In this document: piece by piece, positions 9,426-19,923 of the stretch | Numbering within the stretch: position 1 is the first letter of the stretch | Layout of the letters: the number at the start of each line of letters is the position of its first letter | Assembly (NCBI GenBank): GCA_011763485.2 | Contig: JAANSK020077798.1 | Span: 1-27,495 of the forward strand | From: Isoetes engelmannii | Lineage: Eukaryota > Streptophyta > Lycopodiopsida > Isoetales > Isoetaceae | Direction of reading: 5' to 3' | DNA: 27,495 nucleotides | Translations under genes and position numbers: made by a program | The notes under the pieces: generated by a model | The model's database searches: none | Told to the model about the DNA's origin: nothing | The model's input: the letters and a program-made list of their open reading frames with translations, nothing else

Positions 9426-9863
9426 GGTAGAAAGCACTTGCATATTGCACGACGTTTGAATCCATTGGACTTCTGCATAAGAGGATGTATTCTATATCAG
9501 AAGGATTTGTAGGTAAGAACTTCAAAAATTTCAATGCCTGGTTTTGAAGCAGAAGAAGATGTAGGCATAGAATCCAACACCACATTTGAAGAAGGTGAAG
9601 CTGCAAAATGGCGAAAAGAAGAACCCAATCAATAAATCTGTAAAGAAAGTCCTCCTTAACATACCAATTTTAACCTAACCTGATAGCAGTTTTTTTGCAC
9701 AACAATAAAATCCATCAAGCCACTTTAATGTTCATCATCTTAATCCAAGTGGATATAACAACCATCTTCTTTGAAAGAGAGGCTTCACTTGTTTGTGAAA
9801 TTTTGCAACCGAGCTTGAAAGAACCGCCATCAGATTTTGGAATCCTATGTGCTGATGCCAAGG
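9426..9863. other. Non-coding stretch
   Basis: No family motif on either strand. Read on the minus strand around 9600-9500 there is a serine-rich open segment (including VVLDSMPTSSSASKPGIEIF), too short to assign. Confidence 0.25.
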
Positions 9864-9913
9864 AAGGAAAAGCAAACGAGTCTTGATGAAGGAAAAGCAA
9901 ATGAGTCTTGATC
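9864..9913 (+). repeat. 25-bp tandem duplication
   Basis: AAGGAAAAGCAAACGAGTC and its continuation TTGATG (9864-9888) is repeated at 9889-9913 with two base changes. Confidence 0.85.
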
Positions 9914-10789
9914 AAGAAAACACCTGCTGTCTATCTTGAAAAATAAAAGCGGCATTTCCCTGGAATCCCAAAAAACATATATAATAGCTTGCTTGCAGCT
10001 CTGGGGTTTTCCGCTTTTCCGCTTCCTTCTAAATAGGGGGTTCTGCCCGTCCTTATGAAAAGGAATATGAACGTAGAGGCGCAGGGAGGTACCAAAATCG
10101 TAGCAGGGAAGGAAACAGACAGCTTTAGAAGAGCTTGGGCATTTCAAAAGGGCAATCAATGCCGAGAAGCCGCGTCTAGCGAGAGGGAACGCAAGATGAA
10201 AGGGAACGACACCTCTAAGCTTTTGTAAAACAAAATTGCATCATTGATATGTCAACCTAAACTCTGATATATTCAAACCAAGACCATGTAGACTGGTAAA
10301 CCTATATGTCCATTGCTATTCCAACCTACTACAGAAGCAAACCAAATTTAAATCAAGCAGCCATACACTTCTCACCTTATCCAGATAGAGTGGAAAGCAA
10401 CATCTTGCGGATGAGTGTAAATATGGCAGTCTTCTCCCTAAACGTTTCCCTGAAAAAAAATATTATAGACAAACTGGTTAGCATCCAAATGAAACTGGAA
10501 TTTAGAAGACTGACCGGAAATAACAGAAGAGCAAAACAGAAGAAGTCTAATACCTTTGGTGCATAGCTGCAGTTGTCGGACTTCTACAGGCGTCTTCTAC
10601 CCCCTCCCTTATACCTAAGCAATCCACCTCATGAGTTAATCCTCATCAACAAAAGCAAACATCATCGACTGCCATAGAGAGACCCATTCATTAAGAAGTA
10701 CAGCTATTCAATAACCATTCAGGAAGGAAGGAAATTTCGTTCGTGTATTACCTAGAATGCTGGATGTTCTGGATTCGTTTGCAATCAGG
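9914..10789. other. Stretch without a recognisable gene
   Basis: The minus strand is open from 10159 to 9845 (104 residues, starting MIALLKCPSSSKAV), but the composition looks accidental and no family is recognised. The rest is AT-rich with no notable repeat. Confidence 0.3.
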
Positions 10790-12310
10790 CTGCTTAGGGT
10801 CACCAAAATAGGACAGAGCTCTTAACAAGGAGCTCTTTCAAGGCTTTTGTAGCTGCAACAGCGGCAACGTTTTAAGAAAGGTCGTCCAGTGCTGCTTTCA
10901 GAGATGGTGCGAGGCGCCAGAATGAGATGCGAGAGGAGCCAGAACGATCTGAGAATAATGGTAGAGGGAAATCCGTCGAAGAGCACCGATCCGAAAGGAA
11001 TTCCTGCCAGTTAATGCTTGAAATTTGGAGCAATGAATTTTATCAGCTGGGATGCCCGCAAGAGGAGCCGTATGCCTGAAGGGAATGCCGCATGCATCTG
11101 CACATGCGGCGTTCCGGCACAAAAAACAACTGGGATGACATAACAGACTTCTTCCTAGCTGCCTTCTTCCAGTTGACCTGTTACCATGCCTCTGTAGAGG
11201 ATTGAAGACTATGGCCATTATCCATAACAATATCTGAAGCATGAGAAGAACAAGCATCATCATAGAGGGTAGAAAGAACAATAGGTGCAGCCAATGATGC
11301 TAAGGAGGACACCATCTCAGGCAAAGGTACATCACCTTCGATAGATGAAGAATGCAAAACAACTGGCAAAGGTGATCATGAATAGATGATGCAGTCAGAA
11401 TGGGAGCTTGATCCTGAGAAGAAGGGGAACGATGAGCAGATGCTTGAGGCACACGAGGGCCTCGATGAAATCCAGCAAAGGCCTCCTTATCAAGAAACAA
11501 GTGGGTCAATTCTGGACACTTCAAAAGCTTAAGATTCAACCTCTTATACCAAGGTCCACTTTTCACCACTACAATCTGGTAAAGGCGAGTCCACTGGCAT
11601 AGAAATGCAAATCCTCGGACCATTCATGATAGAGTGTGAAATATGAACCGAAGTTCATTTGCAATTGTTATTAAAAACTGATGAGCCATTAATCTGGAGG
11701 AAGATTAGGTAGCGAGAACCAACAAGGCATCTTTAATGCACGAACCATATCTGGTACATTAGATATTCCCCACCAAGTGGATCTATTCCTCTAGCCATCA
11801 AAGAGTCCACTGCATCACTATTATCAAACATAATCAAAACAAATTTTTTTGCCAACAACTTGATGGACTGAAAAGGAGAGAGTTGAAGGCGTCACAAAAG
11901 ACGAGATAACCAAACACGAAATCGCGAAAAATCTATGTAGTCACTAGTAAAATAGTCAAGGACTGCACAAGGGGCAAGTTCTGAGCACCCTTAAAATATG
12001 AGCCTGAAGGTCCACCTCAACCACAGGAATACCAGAGGCTTGAGCTATGTTTTGACCAGAGGACTACTAGAGGCTTGAGGCACTGTTGCTGAAGCTGAGC
12101 CTGTCGAACTTCCAATGTGCCTAAAATTACCGACAACTCATCCTTACTGCCTTTGGACAACATCTAAAGCAGCTGCTACCCTAGCCTTTCTAGATGCATT
12201 AGGGATATCCTTACAAAGCCAATCACCAAATCTTCGATATGAAATTTTGGTGACAGAATCAGATGATTTCCAAGCACCACCATTTAGTGTAGTTTATAAG
12301 GGCGAATATT
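10790..12310 (-). mobile_element. L1-type LINE ORF1 (DUF4283-like) remnant, heavily decayed
   Basis: On the minus strand, pieces in several frames line up in the order of a plant L1 ORF1 with a DUF4283 domain. These are: KFVLIMFDNSDAVDSLMARG (about 11853-11794); MPCWFSLPNLPPD (about 11731-11693), matching the family's WVxLPxLPxxxW motif; ITIANEL; then VVVKSGPWYKRLNLKLLKC (about 11568-11505), where a zinc-knuckle segment would start; and a basic VNWKKAARKKS near 11180-11148. Upstream (12200-12046) are serine- and alanine-rich low-complexity pieces. ORF1 proteins bind LINE RNA. Many stops and frame changes are present, no ORF2 follows in this direction, and both ends are ill-defined. I infer an old truncated copy. 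Confidence 0.6.
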
Positions 12311-12314
12311 CGCC
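12301..12314. repeat. Perfect 14-bp palindrome GGCGAATATTCGCC
   Basis: The palindrome sits at the upstream edge of the minus-strand LINE remnant. TATTCGCC-like half sites recur nearby at about 12389-12396 and 12466-12473 and again near 22063-22071 (ATATTCGCCAAA). It may be an element end or a chance hairpin. Confidence 0.5.
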
Positions 12315-13194
12315 AAAAAACAAATATTCCTAAATTTCGAAAATACTCATACGAATGTTAAGGAGCCTCAAAACATAAGAAAGATAAAAAAAATTCGCCC
12401 CGATTTTGGACGTTCTTCCCGCTAGGGCTTCCAATTCGCATAATCCAGGAAACGTGCTAGAGAGGTATTCGCCAAATTTTGATGCTCTAGAGGGAAGGAG
12501 GCTCTAGATTTGCCATTGCCAGTCTTTTGGTCGTCAGGGAGCTTTGAATTGGTTTACGAACTGGCAATAAACATTGTTGCCTCCTTAGTATTGTATTTTG
12601 ATTTTCTTCTAAATTTTCTTATTTGCTTGTAAATCCTTTATGTTCTTGAGTTTTTAATAATGTTTGGTTGAAGTTTCGCAGAGCTTGCTGTTATGGCCGC
12701 TCTGTGTTTGTAGGGATATCACCATTATCAGGGTTACAGTTATCATAGTTTTAGTTGAAAAGCATAAGGCAGGTTCTTTCAAAACATCCCGTTCTATTTT
12801 TGCTGTGAGCTTAAAGCCCTTGGATGACTCTAAGCACACATGCTTACGTTTGTACAAAAAACTTAGTTTTTTTTTTGTGGATTTTGGTTAGACGACTACC
12901 AATATCGTTGAAACCTTTGAAGCTAATTAAGGTTTATATTTTATATACAATATATTAAAATTATTAGATAAGTATGGCTTAGATTAGTTTGGGAGAGGTG
13001 CATAATGGTTATGCTTGCTTCATATGTTGTGGTCATAGATTCTAGATCGTCTACTAATTGATGCACCTTCTACATGATTTACTGAATGAGCATCCCACTT
13101 GGTGCTAGAGATCATCTCCTCATATCATGTGTAATATAAATGTGGTATTTTTGAGTTGATGCCTGACTATAATATGTTGTGCTGATATTTACAG
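12315..13194. other. AT-rich stretch, no recognisable gene
   Basis: An open plus-strand segment at 12664-12891 (ending with FFFVDFG) and an overlapping open minus-strand segment cancel each other as evidence. T-rich sequence suggests intron or intergenic DNA. Confidence 0.3.
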
Positions 13195-13247
13195 GATCTT
13201 TGGAGAGTTGAACTGAAGACAAAAGCATGGCTATCCCACTCACAGAG
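13195..13247 (+). CDS. Candidate first coding exon (MAIPLTE...)
   Basis: The stretch is bounded by a good acceptor (GCTGATATTTACAG, with a branch-point-like TGCTGAT just before) and a donor GTTATG at 13248. It contains ATG at 13227-13229 in good context (AAGCATGGC), giving MAIPLTE before the donor. This is the look of a plant exon with an intron in the 5' untranslated region. No partner exon can be proven; a second candidate lies at 16355-16427. A chance arrangement is quite possible. Confidence 0.25.
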
Positions 13248-14603
13248 GTTATGGGTGCCTGATTTTCTATGTTCTAGTTTTTATGGTTGTATAATTCCAA
13301 GCCTATGGCCAGTTCAAAAGATGTCTCAAGGTCTTTTGTGATGCTTTTTGTTTGTTTGTTTGTTTGTATATTCCTTTATCAAAACTCGGTTGGAGCTGGT
13401 ATTGCTATTTGGATAATGTGAAAGCTAGCTTTACTTAAAAATAGAGTTTGATAATGTTGCTACTATGTTAAATTGAAAGCCTATTTCAAGTCATCCTTCA
13501 TCTCACATTGTTTTCAATTGGTCCATAGACCACACATTTCTAATTCTATGATATTGATGAAGTTCTTTCTTGTGGCTGAAGAGTGTTTATTTCCATTTTA
13601 TGGTTCCATGCATTACACATTTCTTATTAGATGTTTCAGGTCCAGCCCACCATTTTGTACAAGATCGAATTCTACATTAAAGTCTGCCGAGAGTTATACA
13701 ATATATTTATTTGAATGGTGAATCTGCATCCATTTTATACGAGTTGTTCTGGCATTTTATGGCATGGCTTTGTTTGGCGCTTGCTGGCTTAGCTTGACAC
13801 AACTACCTTACTATTACGCATCAAAAATTTAGTTATCCCAGTATAATATTATGATATGCTACTGTATATGCATGTAACAATTTCTAGCCATATTCTTGAA
13901 ACTAGTAGTTCTTGGACGGTACTATATTCGATCATTGGGAACTCTATTGATATATGGTTATCTATTGTATGCTCTATTTGTTCTGTACATTGCTTTTTAG
14001 TTGTTGCCATGCATTTGGCTAGATCTATAGCTTCTCTTATTCATCTTTAGTCTTAAGTTTCTTATGTTCAATTTCTTGTAACTTAAGCTTAGTTATGCTC
14101 CATGCCTTGTTTATCAATGCATTTGACTTTCCAAAGGATTAACTAATTGCTCAGCAAATGCGATTCAAACCTTGACGCAAATACTAATTTTATGCACTGG
14201 AGATTTGGCTTTGTTAAGAGACGTCTTGCGCAGATCCAGAATCCATTCTTAAGCATTGAATAAGGTCCCTCGAGGAATAGGAAAAACAATTTTACCGTGA
14301 TATATTTAAGAGGACTCTTTTGTATCATGCAGATATGGAAACACATAATCTGCTCATAGGAATCAGCTGATGCATATGGGTTGATTAACAAGTTGAACTA
14401 TTATGCCCACATATATAATGCAGATTCATTCAAGAGAAGGCCTGTATATCATTCATAAAAGACATACGCGACTTGTTTGCCTTGGAATTATTCGACAAAG
14501 GCATGCATATGATATCTATCTTGTTAAAAAAATTTGGCACATTTAGCAAATAAGTTTTGCTCCAGTCCATATGATGTGCATGGTGGTCTTTTAAACCAGG
14601 TTC
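13248..14603. other. T-rich, intron-like stretch
   Basis: It contains a (GTTT)n run near 13347-13366, several TTTNCAG acceptor-like sites (for example 14330-14335 and 14420) and no convincing coding segment. Composition resembles plant intron sequence. Confidence 0.35.
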
Positions 14604-15428
14604 TTGTTGTCACGATGGGACAGACCTATTTGGCAAAAGGTCACTGGTACTCTGCCTTTTGTTGCTCCAGAGGCTCTTGAAGGGTGCATGTGGATTTCCC
14701 ACCAGAGTGTTTACGAGCATAGGCTCGTGAACTCTATGTATATGCTGCTTATCAATTGTGATATTCTTCCGCCATCAACAAAGTGGTCCCTTCAACTCCC
14801 GCCTCCTAGTTGGAGGCGTATGTGGACTGGGCTTGGGATAAGCTGCTTCACTCTAGGGTGGCTGTGCTTTGGTGGCAGATTCTTCATAGATACCCTCGTG
14901 TGAATGTGCTTGTCCACAGTTTCGATTCTCGAGTCTCGGCACTCTGCCCACTATGAAAGCGAAGGGATGAGATTATTGAGCATTGTTTTTTCCTGTGTGA
15001 TCACCTCCAACCTGTTTGGTTTTGGATGCTTTTTCTTTTTCATATGACATTGGCAAGTCAGCAGGTCCTCTTGGCTATTTATTCCAATACTTGGAACAAG
15101 TTGCGAAGCCAGGTGTCTCACTTAGCGTCAGGGTGGTTGTTGTGGTCTATCTGGAAGCGCAGAAATTCTGTGTCTTTAAAGGGCTTAAACACTCCTGCTG
15201 CTGCTGTCCTCCATGACGCACAAGCTAGAATTGTTAAGGCTTACCATAGTTGCTCCTGCCAAGCGCCAGTTGATCTTTGAGATTTATTTGAGTGTGTTAT
15301 CTTATGCATGGGCCGGTGGTTATACTCAGTGGATCATGATTATCCTCTGAGATCTTAATCCCGCATGTGCATTTGCAGTTGTCTTTCATCTTGGATTTTA
15401 ATAAAGTTTGACCTCCTTAAAAAAAAAA
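14604..15428 (+). mobile_element. 3' end of an L1-type LINE: zf-RVT domain, 3' UTR and A-tail
   Basis: One plus-strand frame from about 14760 to TGA 15278-15280 carries the reverse-transcriptase zinc-binding (zf-RVT) end of a plant LINE ORF2. It reads WDKLLHSRVAVLWWQILHR, then SALCPL, a stop, RRDEIIEHCFFLCDHLQPVW, and the usual C-terminal text WLLWSIWKRRNSVSLKG. The stop TGA at 14954-14956 falls where the second cysteine of the CxxC pair is expected (TGC or TGT to TGA), destroying the zinc finger. About 135 bp of 3' untranslated sequence follows, with AATAAA at 15399-15404, then a pure A tail at 15419-15428. The copy is 5'-truncated, as most LINEs are. The 5' limit is uncertain, since 14604-14760 is open in a different frame. 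No target duplication was confirmed. Confidence 0.85.
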
Positions 15429-16354
15429 GAACAAATAATGTGCATTCTTAGAAATTTCTAATATGCTGAAAATTGTTCTTTATCATTTGAAAGCATTTGC
15501 AACTTGATATCAATTTGCCAATCTTTACCAATCATTGATTCTTGGATCTGTTGGGAAGAATAAGGTACGGCATAGGTTAGTAGCAAATTTAGGTGATAGC
15601 TTTCTATCTATCCCTGTGTGTGATGGTTTGACTATGAAAATGCATTGGCCATATGTCAATCATCACTTGATAGAAGAAACAATAAGGGGGAGAAGAAATG
15701 TGTGACCATGCAAGATGTGCAAGAGCTGTGATTACATCTCAGGAAGAAGACATTTTGAATGGTTGGAAATCTAAGCGCTTATTTTGATATGCTCTTAGTA
15801 AACTAGTATAACATGATTCAGGAATATGTACAAGGATGGATAGCTGTTGAATTGAAACTATGATCAACATCATTACTCTATCTGTACATAATTTCTTACA
15901 ATAAATGATATTGAAAGGATGTTCTCTGTGCTGGAACTTATCTACTATGTGGTCGGCATGCTTAATAGGCATTGGTTAAAGAGAAAAGACCATTTTTAAG
16001 GTTGTTTCTTCTGTTCTATCTACTGTTAAGGAATCAAGGATGCCATATCTAATGGACCATCCTGTAATATCTTTGACAAATCTGTACACATTTTGGTTAA
16101 CATGACCATGATAGAAATTATGCAAGGCTTAATTTTGTGTAGCCGAAATCCTGATATATACAGGTCATGGAGGCAGAGGATGATCTATAGTCTATAGCAG
16201 GATAGAGGGCCTACATGTAAATATAAACCTAATATTTATTGGTTCGAAATGCTCAATTAAGTCTGCTGTAGTGTTTCAGTGATACCATTTCTCTAATAAG
16301 TAATTCAACCATTTCATTGCTCTATATAGGTGTCATACTTGATCTGTATTTCAG
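15429..16354. other. AT-rich stretch, no recognisable gene
   Basis: Only accidental-looking open frames are present (one of 77 residues on the minus strand at 15972-15739). Composition resembles the intron-like sequence before the LINE. Confidence 0.35.
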
Positions 16355-16427
16355 ACATGCAGCGTTTCAAAACATCAGCACCGACTGTAGCGGAATTGAG
16401 AAGTTGATCCACATTCTCCGTTGCTTG
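16355..16427 (+). CDS. Candidate internal exon
   Basis: This 73-bp stretch lies between a pyrimidine-rich acceptor (CTGTATTTCAG) and a donor GTAATC at 16428. It is open in one frame, reading HAAFQNISTDCSGIEKLIHI and continuing LRCL. The text looks protein-like (amphipathic helix) but matches no family I know. Together with 13195-13247 it might belong to one host gene whose intron took up the LINE at 14604-15428. Confidence 0.25.
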
Positions 16428-16455
16428 GTAATCCAATGCAAACTACTAAAATGAA

Positions 16456-16561
16456 TTTTAAAAAAACCTTTCTAGAGATATGCCGAAATGCAAACCATCA
16501 TGTAAATGCCTATATGCAATTTTCATAAAGCCTCTCTAGCTATGCGCAAATGCAAACCATC
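16456..16561 (+). repeat. Imperfect direct duplication, about 63 bp apart
   Basis: TATGCCGAAATGCAAACCATC near 16479-16499 is echoed by TATGCGCAAATGCAAACCATC near 16541-16561, with related text upstream of both (TTTTAAAAAAACCT and TTTTCATAAAGCCT). Confidence 0.6.
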
Positions 16562-16740
16562 TTCTTTAAACAAGCAAATAAAAAATACAATGCAAGTCAA
16601 CCACATAAAATACAAATGTGCTATTACATATCAGAGATAGTTTCTATGACGTTTTTATAGGCCTTAAGTATATTAAAGTACAAATTAAGATAATATGAAA
16701 TTTTCTAGGGTAAGGGTGCCTCCGTGGACGTTAAAATAAA

Positions 16741-16789
16741 CTTCCTTCCTTCCTTCCTTCCTTCCTTCCTTCCTTCCTTCCTTCCTTCT
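16741..16789. repeat. (CTTC)n microsatellite, about 12 units
   Basis: This is an uninterrupted CTTC tract. The preceding GGTGCCTCCGTGG and ACGTTAAAATAAA resemble the text before the tract at 7805. It marks a sharp change from AT-rich sequence on the left to GC-rich sequence on the right. Confidence 0.95.
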
Positions 16790-17211
16790 AACGTGCCCTA
16801 ACCCCAGGGCGAACCAACCTCCCCGCCAAGCCGCCGCATTGCACATCCACCGGTCATCAACCACGCATCCATTTACTATCCCTGGATGGCCCACATTGGA
16901 AGCTCTTTGCATCCACTTCCCGTGCGGGTTGACCCCCTATCGACAGTCAAGGATCGCTAACGTTGGGCCGGAAGCCTGCTACCGTGCACTTGCGGACCAT
17001 GCACACATGTGCATGAACCCCTGGGCATGCCATTCGAAACTGGAATTCAATGCAGGATGCATGAATTGGCGCCCAAAATCCAGCACACGATTGCCCAAAG
17101 CAAATCTAATGATCCCTGCTCCCGCTATGGCATCGATGATTTCAGTGCATTGTTCAGACCACCATGTTCTAGAAATATCGCTCAGAGGCACTACAGAACC
17201 CGATAGCAAAT
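16790..17211 (+). promoter_or_regulatory. GC-rich leader upstream of the transposase
   Basis: About 420 bp of clearly higher GC than the surroundings lies between the CTTC tract and the transposase ATG. Open frames exist on both strands here, which is expected in GC-rich DNA; none has a family motif. It probably contains the 5' end and promoter of the transposon. No terminal inverted repeat could be matched with the right-hand side by eye. Confidence 0.4.
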
Positions 17212-19923
17212 ATGGTTGCAACAAGGGCTCGTGGAGAGATCGATGGTGAGGAGGGTAGCAGAGCTCGATCAACTCGTAAGCGGGTTACTGCACCCAGGAG
17301 GAAAAGGAAGGCACCCCAGGGGAGTTCTGGCGTCCTCCCAATGCCAAGGGGTACTATCAAACGTGGTCAATGGACCGAGGAACAGATGCTGGACACACTA
17401 GAAGAGGTCAGTGAATTTAGTATTTCAGTTAGAGAAGCCTCTAGACGTTCTGGTATACCACAGTCTACCATACGTGACTGGTTGTATGGTAGGATCACCC
17501 ACAAACAAACCTATCATCCTCAGATTATCTCCACATTACAAGAGAAAAACTTGGTCAATTGGGCACTTAGGGGTGACCTTGACTGATGTCAAGGAGAGGG
17601 CTGCAGAGATGGCCCGAGATGGAGGGAGTTTAGGGTTGCAAGGGGTTCCTGGCAGTAAGTGGTGGAGGCTATTCAAGCAAAGGCATCCTCAGATTACACT
17701 GAGGAGTGCAGAGACACTAGATGTTGCAAGGGCACGTGCAATGAATCAAGAAAACTTAGACGATTTATATTCTGGCCTTAGCCAGATATATGCTGAGTTC
17801 AATTTTCCTCCCTCTAGAATCTGGAATGCAGATGAGATAGGAATTCAAGCTGGGAAAGTGAAGGGTATGAAGATCATAGGGAGAAAGGGGGCAAATAGAG
17901 TAAGTGAGGTTGTTATGAACAGCAGAGAATGGGTAACTATCCTGGTTTGTGTGAATGCTGGGGGTCATCGGCTCTCTAACATGTATATTTTCAAGGGAAC
18001 CCACATGAGGCAAGACAATATAGCATGTGTGAGGAGGGGGCATTCCAGGCTGTGCAAACACTAGCCTGGATGACATCTGAATTGTTCAAGTCTTGGTTTG
18101 ATCATTTTGCAGCAAGGGTTCCTGGTGGTGTGTCCCCACAAGAACCACATCTTGTAATTCTGGATGGGCATGGCAGCCATGTAGAATTGGAGGTGATTTT
18201 GGCAGCAAAAGAGAAGGGTATGCATTTTGCATTATTTCCTGCACATACCTCACATAGGCTACAACCTTTGGATGTGTCTTGTTTTGCACCATTCACTGCA
18301 CAATTTAGAGGCATAGGTCTACATACATGGTTGCCAAGGGTAGAACTGAACCAAAGAGAGAGGACATAGCAGAACTGATATCAAGGTCCATTGATGCTGC
18401 CCTTACGCCTGAGAACATTAAGGCTGGTTTTAAGGCAGCAGGGATCTGGCCATTTAACTCAGAGAAAGTCAGGCCAGGTCAGGAGGCAACCAGATTTGGT
18501 AGAGTTCCTGCAGAAAGGATAGAGGAAGATAGTGGTTCCAATGAAGATGAAGGGGACTGGGCTGGGTTCAACATGGATGATGTGCAACAATTATGGGAAC
18601 AGATGCCCGTCCCTCATGTAGGTGTTGTCCAGCAACAAGAGGGGCAGGTTGAGCAACACACATTGTCACATGAGGTGGGGGGTTTAGAAGGACATGTTGG
18701 CCCTGAGGTTAGTGAAGGTTGCACACGTGTTCGAGTGCCTGATGAGATTGGGGCTATACAAGCTCATGCGAGCAGTCCAGCCTTAGCAAATGAGGCCATC
18801 ACAAGTATGTGTTAGGCAATCACAAGAAACTAGGCAAAGGAAGAGGGGTCTTGCTTTTAACCTAAGAGGAAGAGTGCATATCTCTAGTGATGATTTTTGC
18901 CAGGCACTAGCAGCTGAGAAAGCAAGGAGGATTGAGGCAGGCAGGTTAAGGGATGAGCAGTTCGTGGTTAGGAAGGTTGAGGCTGCAAGAAAGAGAGCTG
19001 AGAAGGACGAAGGGGCAACGAGGGCACGGGTGAATAGGGAAGAAAAGGAAAATAGGAAGAGAGCAAAAGCTGCATTTGAAGCAAGTTGTGCCAGGATAAG
19101 GGATTTTATGTATCCTAGGGGTTTGTTCAGGGTTGCAACTGTCTTTGGTTATAAGAGACCCATGACTGAAGAAGTGAGGGCAAAGAGGCTGCTGGTCAAG
19201 AACAGGTTGAGGTTGAGGTATGGTTTGAGTCCTATCAGAGGGCCAATTACAATTGACCTCACAACATATGAACCAATGCTGCGACCTATTAGTCCAGCAG
19301 CCAACACACCAACTTATGATCACTCACAAGGAACTTGTGATGAAGACGAGATGGATGTCATGTGTAGCCTAGAGGAAACACATATTTGCTCGGGTGATGC
19401 TGGTGATGGTGCAGAAGTTAGCATAGAGCGCTTCATACCAGTAGTCAAGCCTGTCCCAAATCCAATCAGCACAATTAGGTCACCAATGATGGTGTGGAAC
19501 TTGCCAAAGTCACAAGGTGCATCCCAGCCATCTTCTGCAATAGGGCAAGGCAACACGTTAAGGCTAGACACACAAGGGTGGGTGAATTATGCTGCAGCAC
19601 ACTCTGGACCAGAACATGACCATGGTAGGGCAGTAGATAAGGCAAGGATCATAAGGGAAGTGGTTGAGATAGGGGTGGAACCAGACATCATAGCTAGGGC
19701 TAGGAGCATAGATGTGGGCTTCGCAAGCACTTGGAAGGCTGAGATGGATAACTGCACACATCCAACTCCCAGGTTTGTGAAGGGGCTTCATCTGAACACA
19801 CTAGCAGCAGATTCTAATGTAAGTTCATTCTAATTCCAGTATCCATGCATGATCTTTTTCTGGCAGGTTTCCCCTAACATGTTTGACTTGCTGATGTCCG
19901 AAGATCGTGACGAGACCACATAA
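17212..19923 (+). pseudogene. pogo-type (Tc1/mariner superfamily, DDE_1) transposase, frame-broken, with long basic C-terminal region
   Basis: The domains in order are: a basic N-terminus; a pipsqueak-type helix-turn-helix at residues ~53-95 (RGQWTEEQMLDTLEEV ... GIPQSTIRDWLYG); a CENP-B-like HTH start (EKNLVNWAL, then TLTDVKERAAEMARDGG and GSKWWRLFKQRHP); and the DDE nuclease. The catalytic acids are D in WNADEIG (17831-17833), D in VILDGHGSH (18163-18165) and D in LQPLDVS (18271-18273), with 35 residues between the last two. The characteristic GFKAAGIWPFN follows. A long charged helix rich in R, K and E (about 18900-19100) and a roughly 240-residue tail come after it. The frame changes about four times (near 17575, 18026 by an apparent TG duplication, 18318 and 18812), so the copy is dead. 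GTAAGT at 19819 and CTGGCAG at 19861-19866 define a likely 48-nt phase-0 intron, and the last exon encodes VSPNMFDLLMSEDRDETT and a stop at 19921-19923. Confidence 0.9.
19819..19866 (+). other. Probable 48-nt phase-0 intron in the transposase gene
   Basis: Donor AAT|GTAAGTTC and acceptor TTTTTCTGGCAG|GTTTC. Removing it keeps the frame and adds 18 residues. Without splicing the frame stops eight bases later in effect (VSSF, stop at 19831-19833). At 48 nt it is shorter than nearly all plant host introns, which usually exceed about 70 nt. Confidence 0.55.

Noticed and set aside
9845-10159. 104-residue minus-strand frame
   Set aside because: It spans a 25-bp tandem repeat, has no family motif and no downstream exon could be found.
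14604-14760. Kinase-like text VTGTLPFVAPEALEG resembling an activation segment
   Set aside because: Only this short match exists. No catalytic loop or DFG lies upstream (a stop precedes it closely) and LINE sequence follows directly, so chance similarity is more likely.
16839-17249. 136-residue plus-strand frame upstream of the transposase
   Set aside because: The reverse strand is equally open in this GC-rich region, and the composition (many H, C, P) looks accidental.
17570-18820. The frame changes in the transposase as further tiny introns
   Set aside because: At each place conserved text continues almost without a gap and no GT...AG pair of suitable length spans it. The one near 18026 is explained by a two-base TG duplication.
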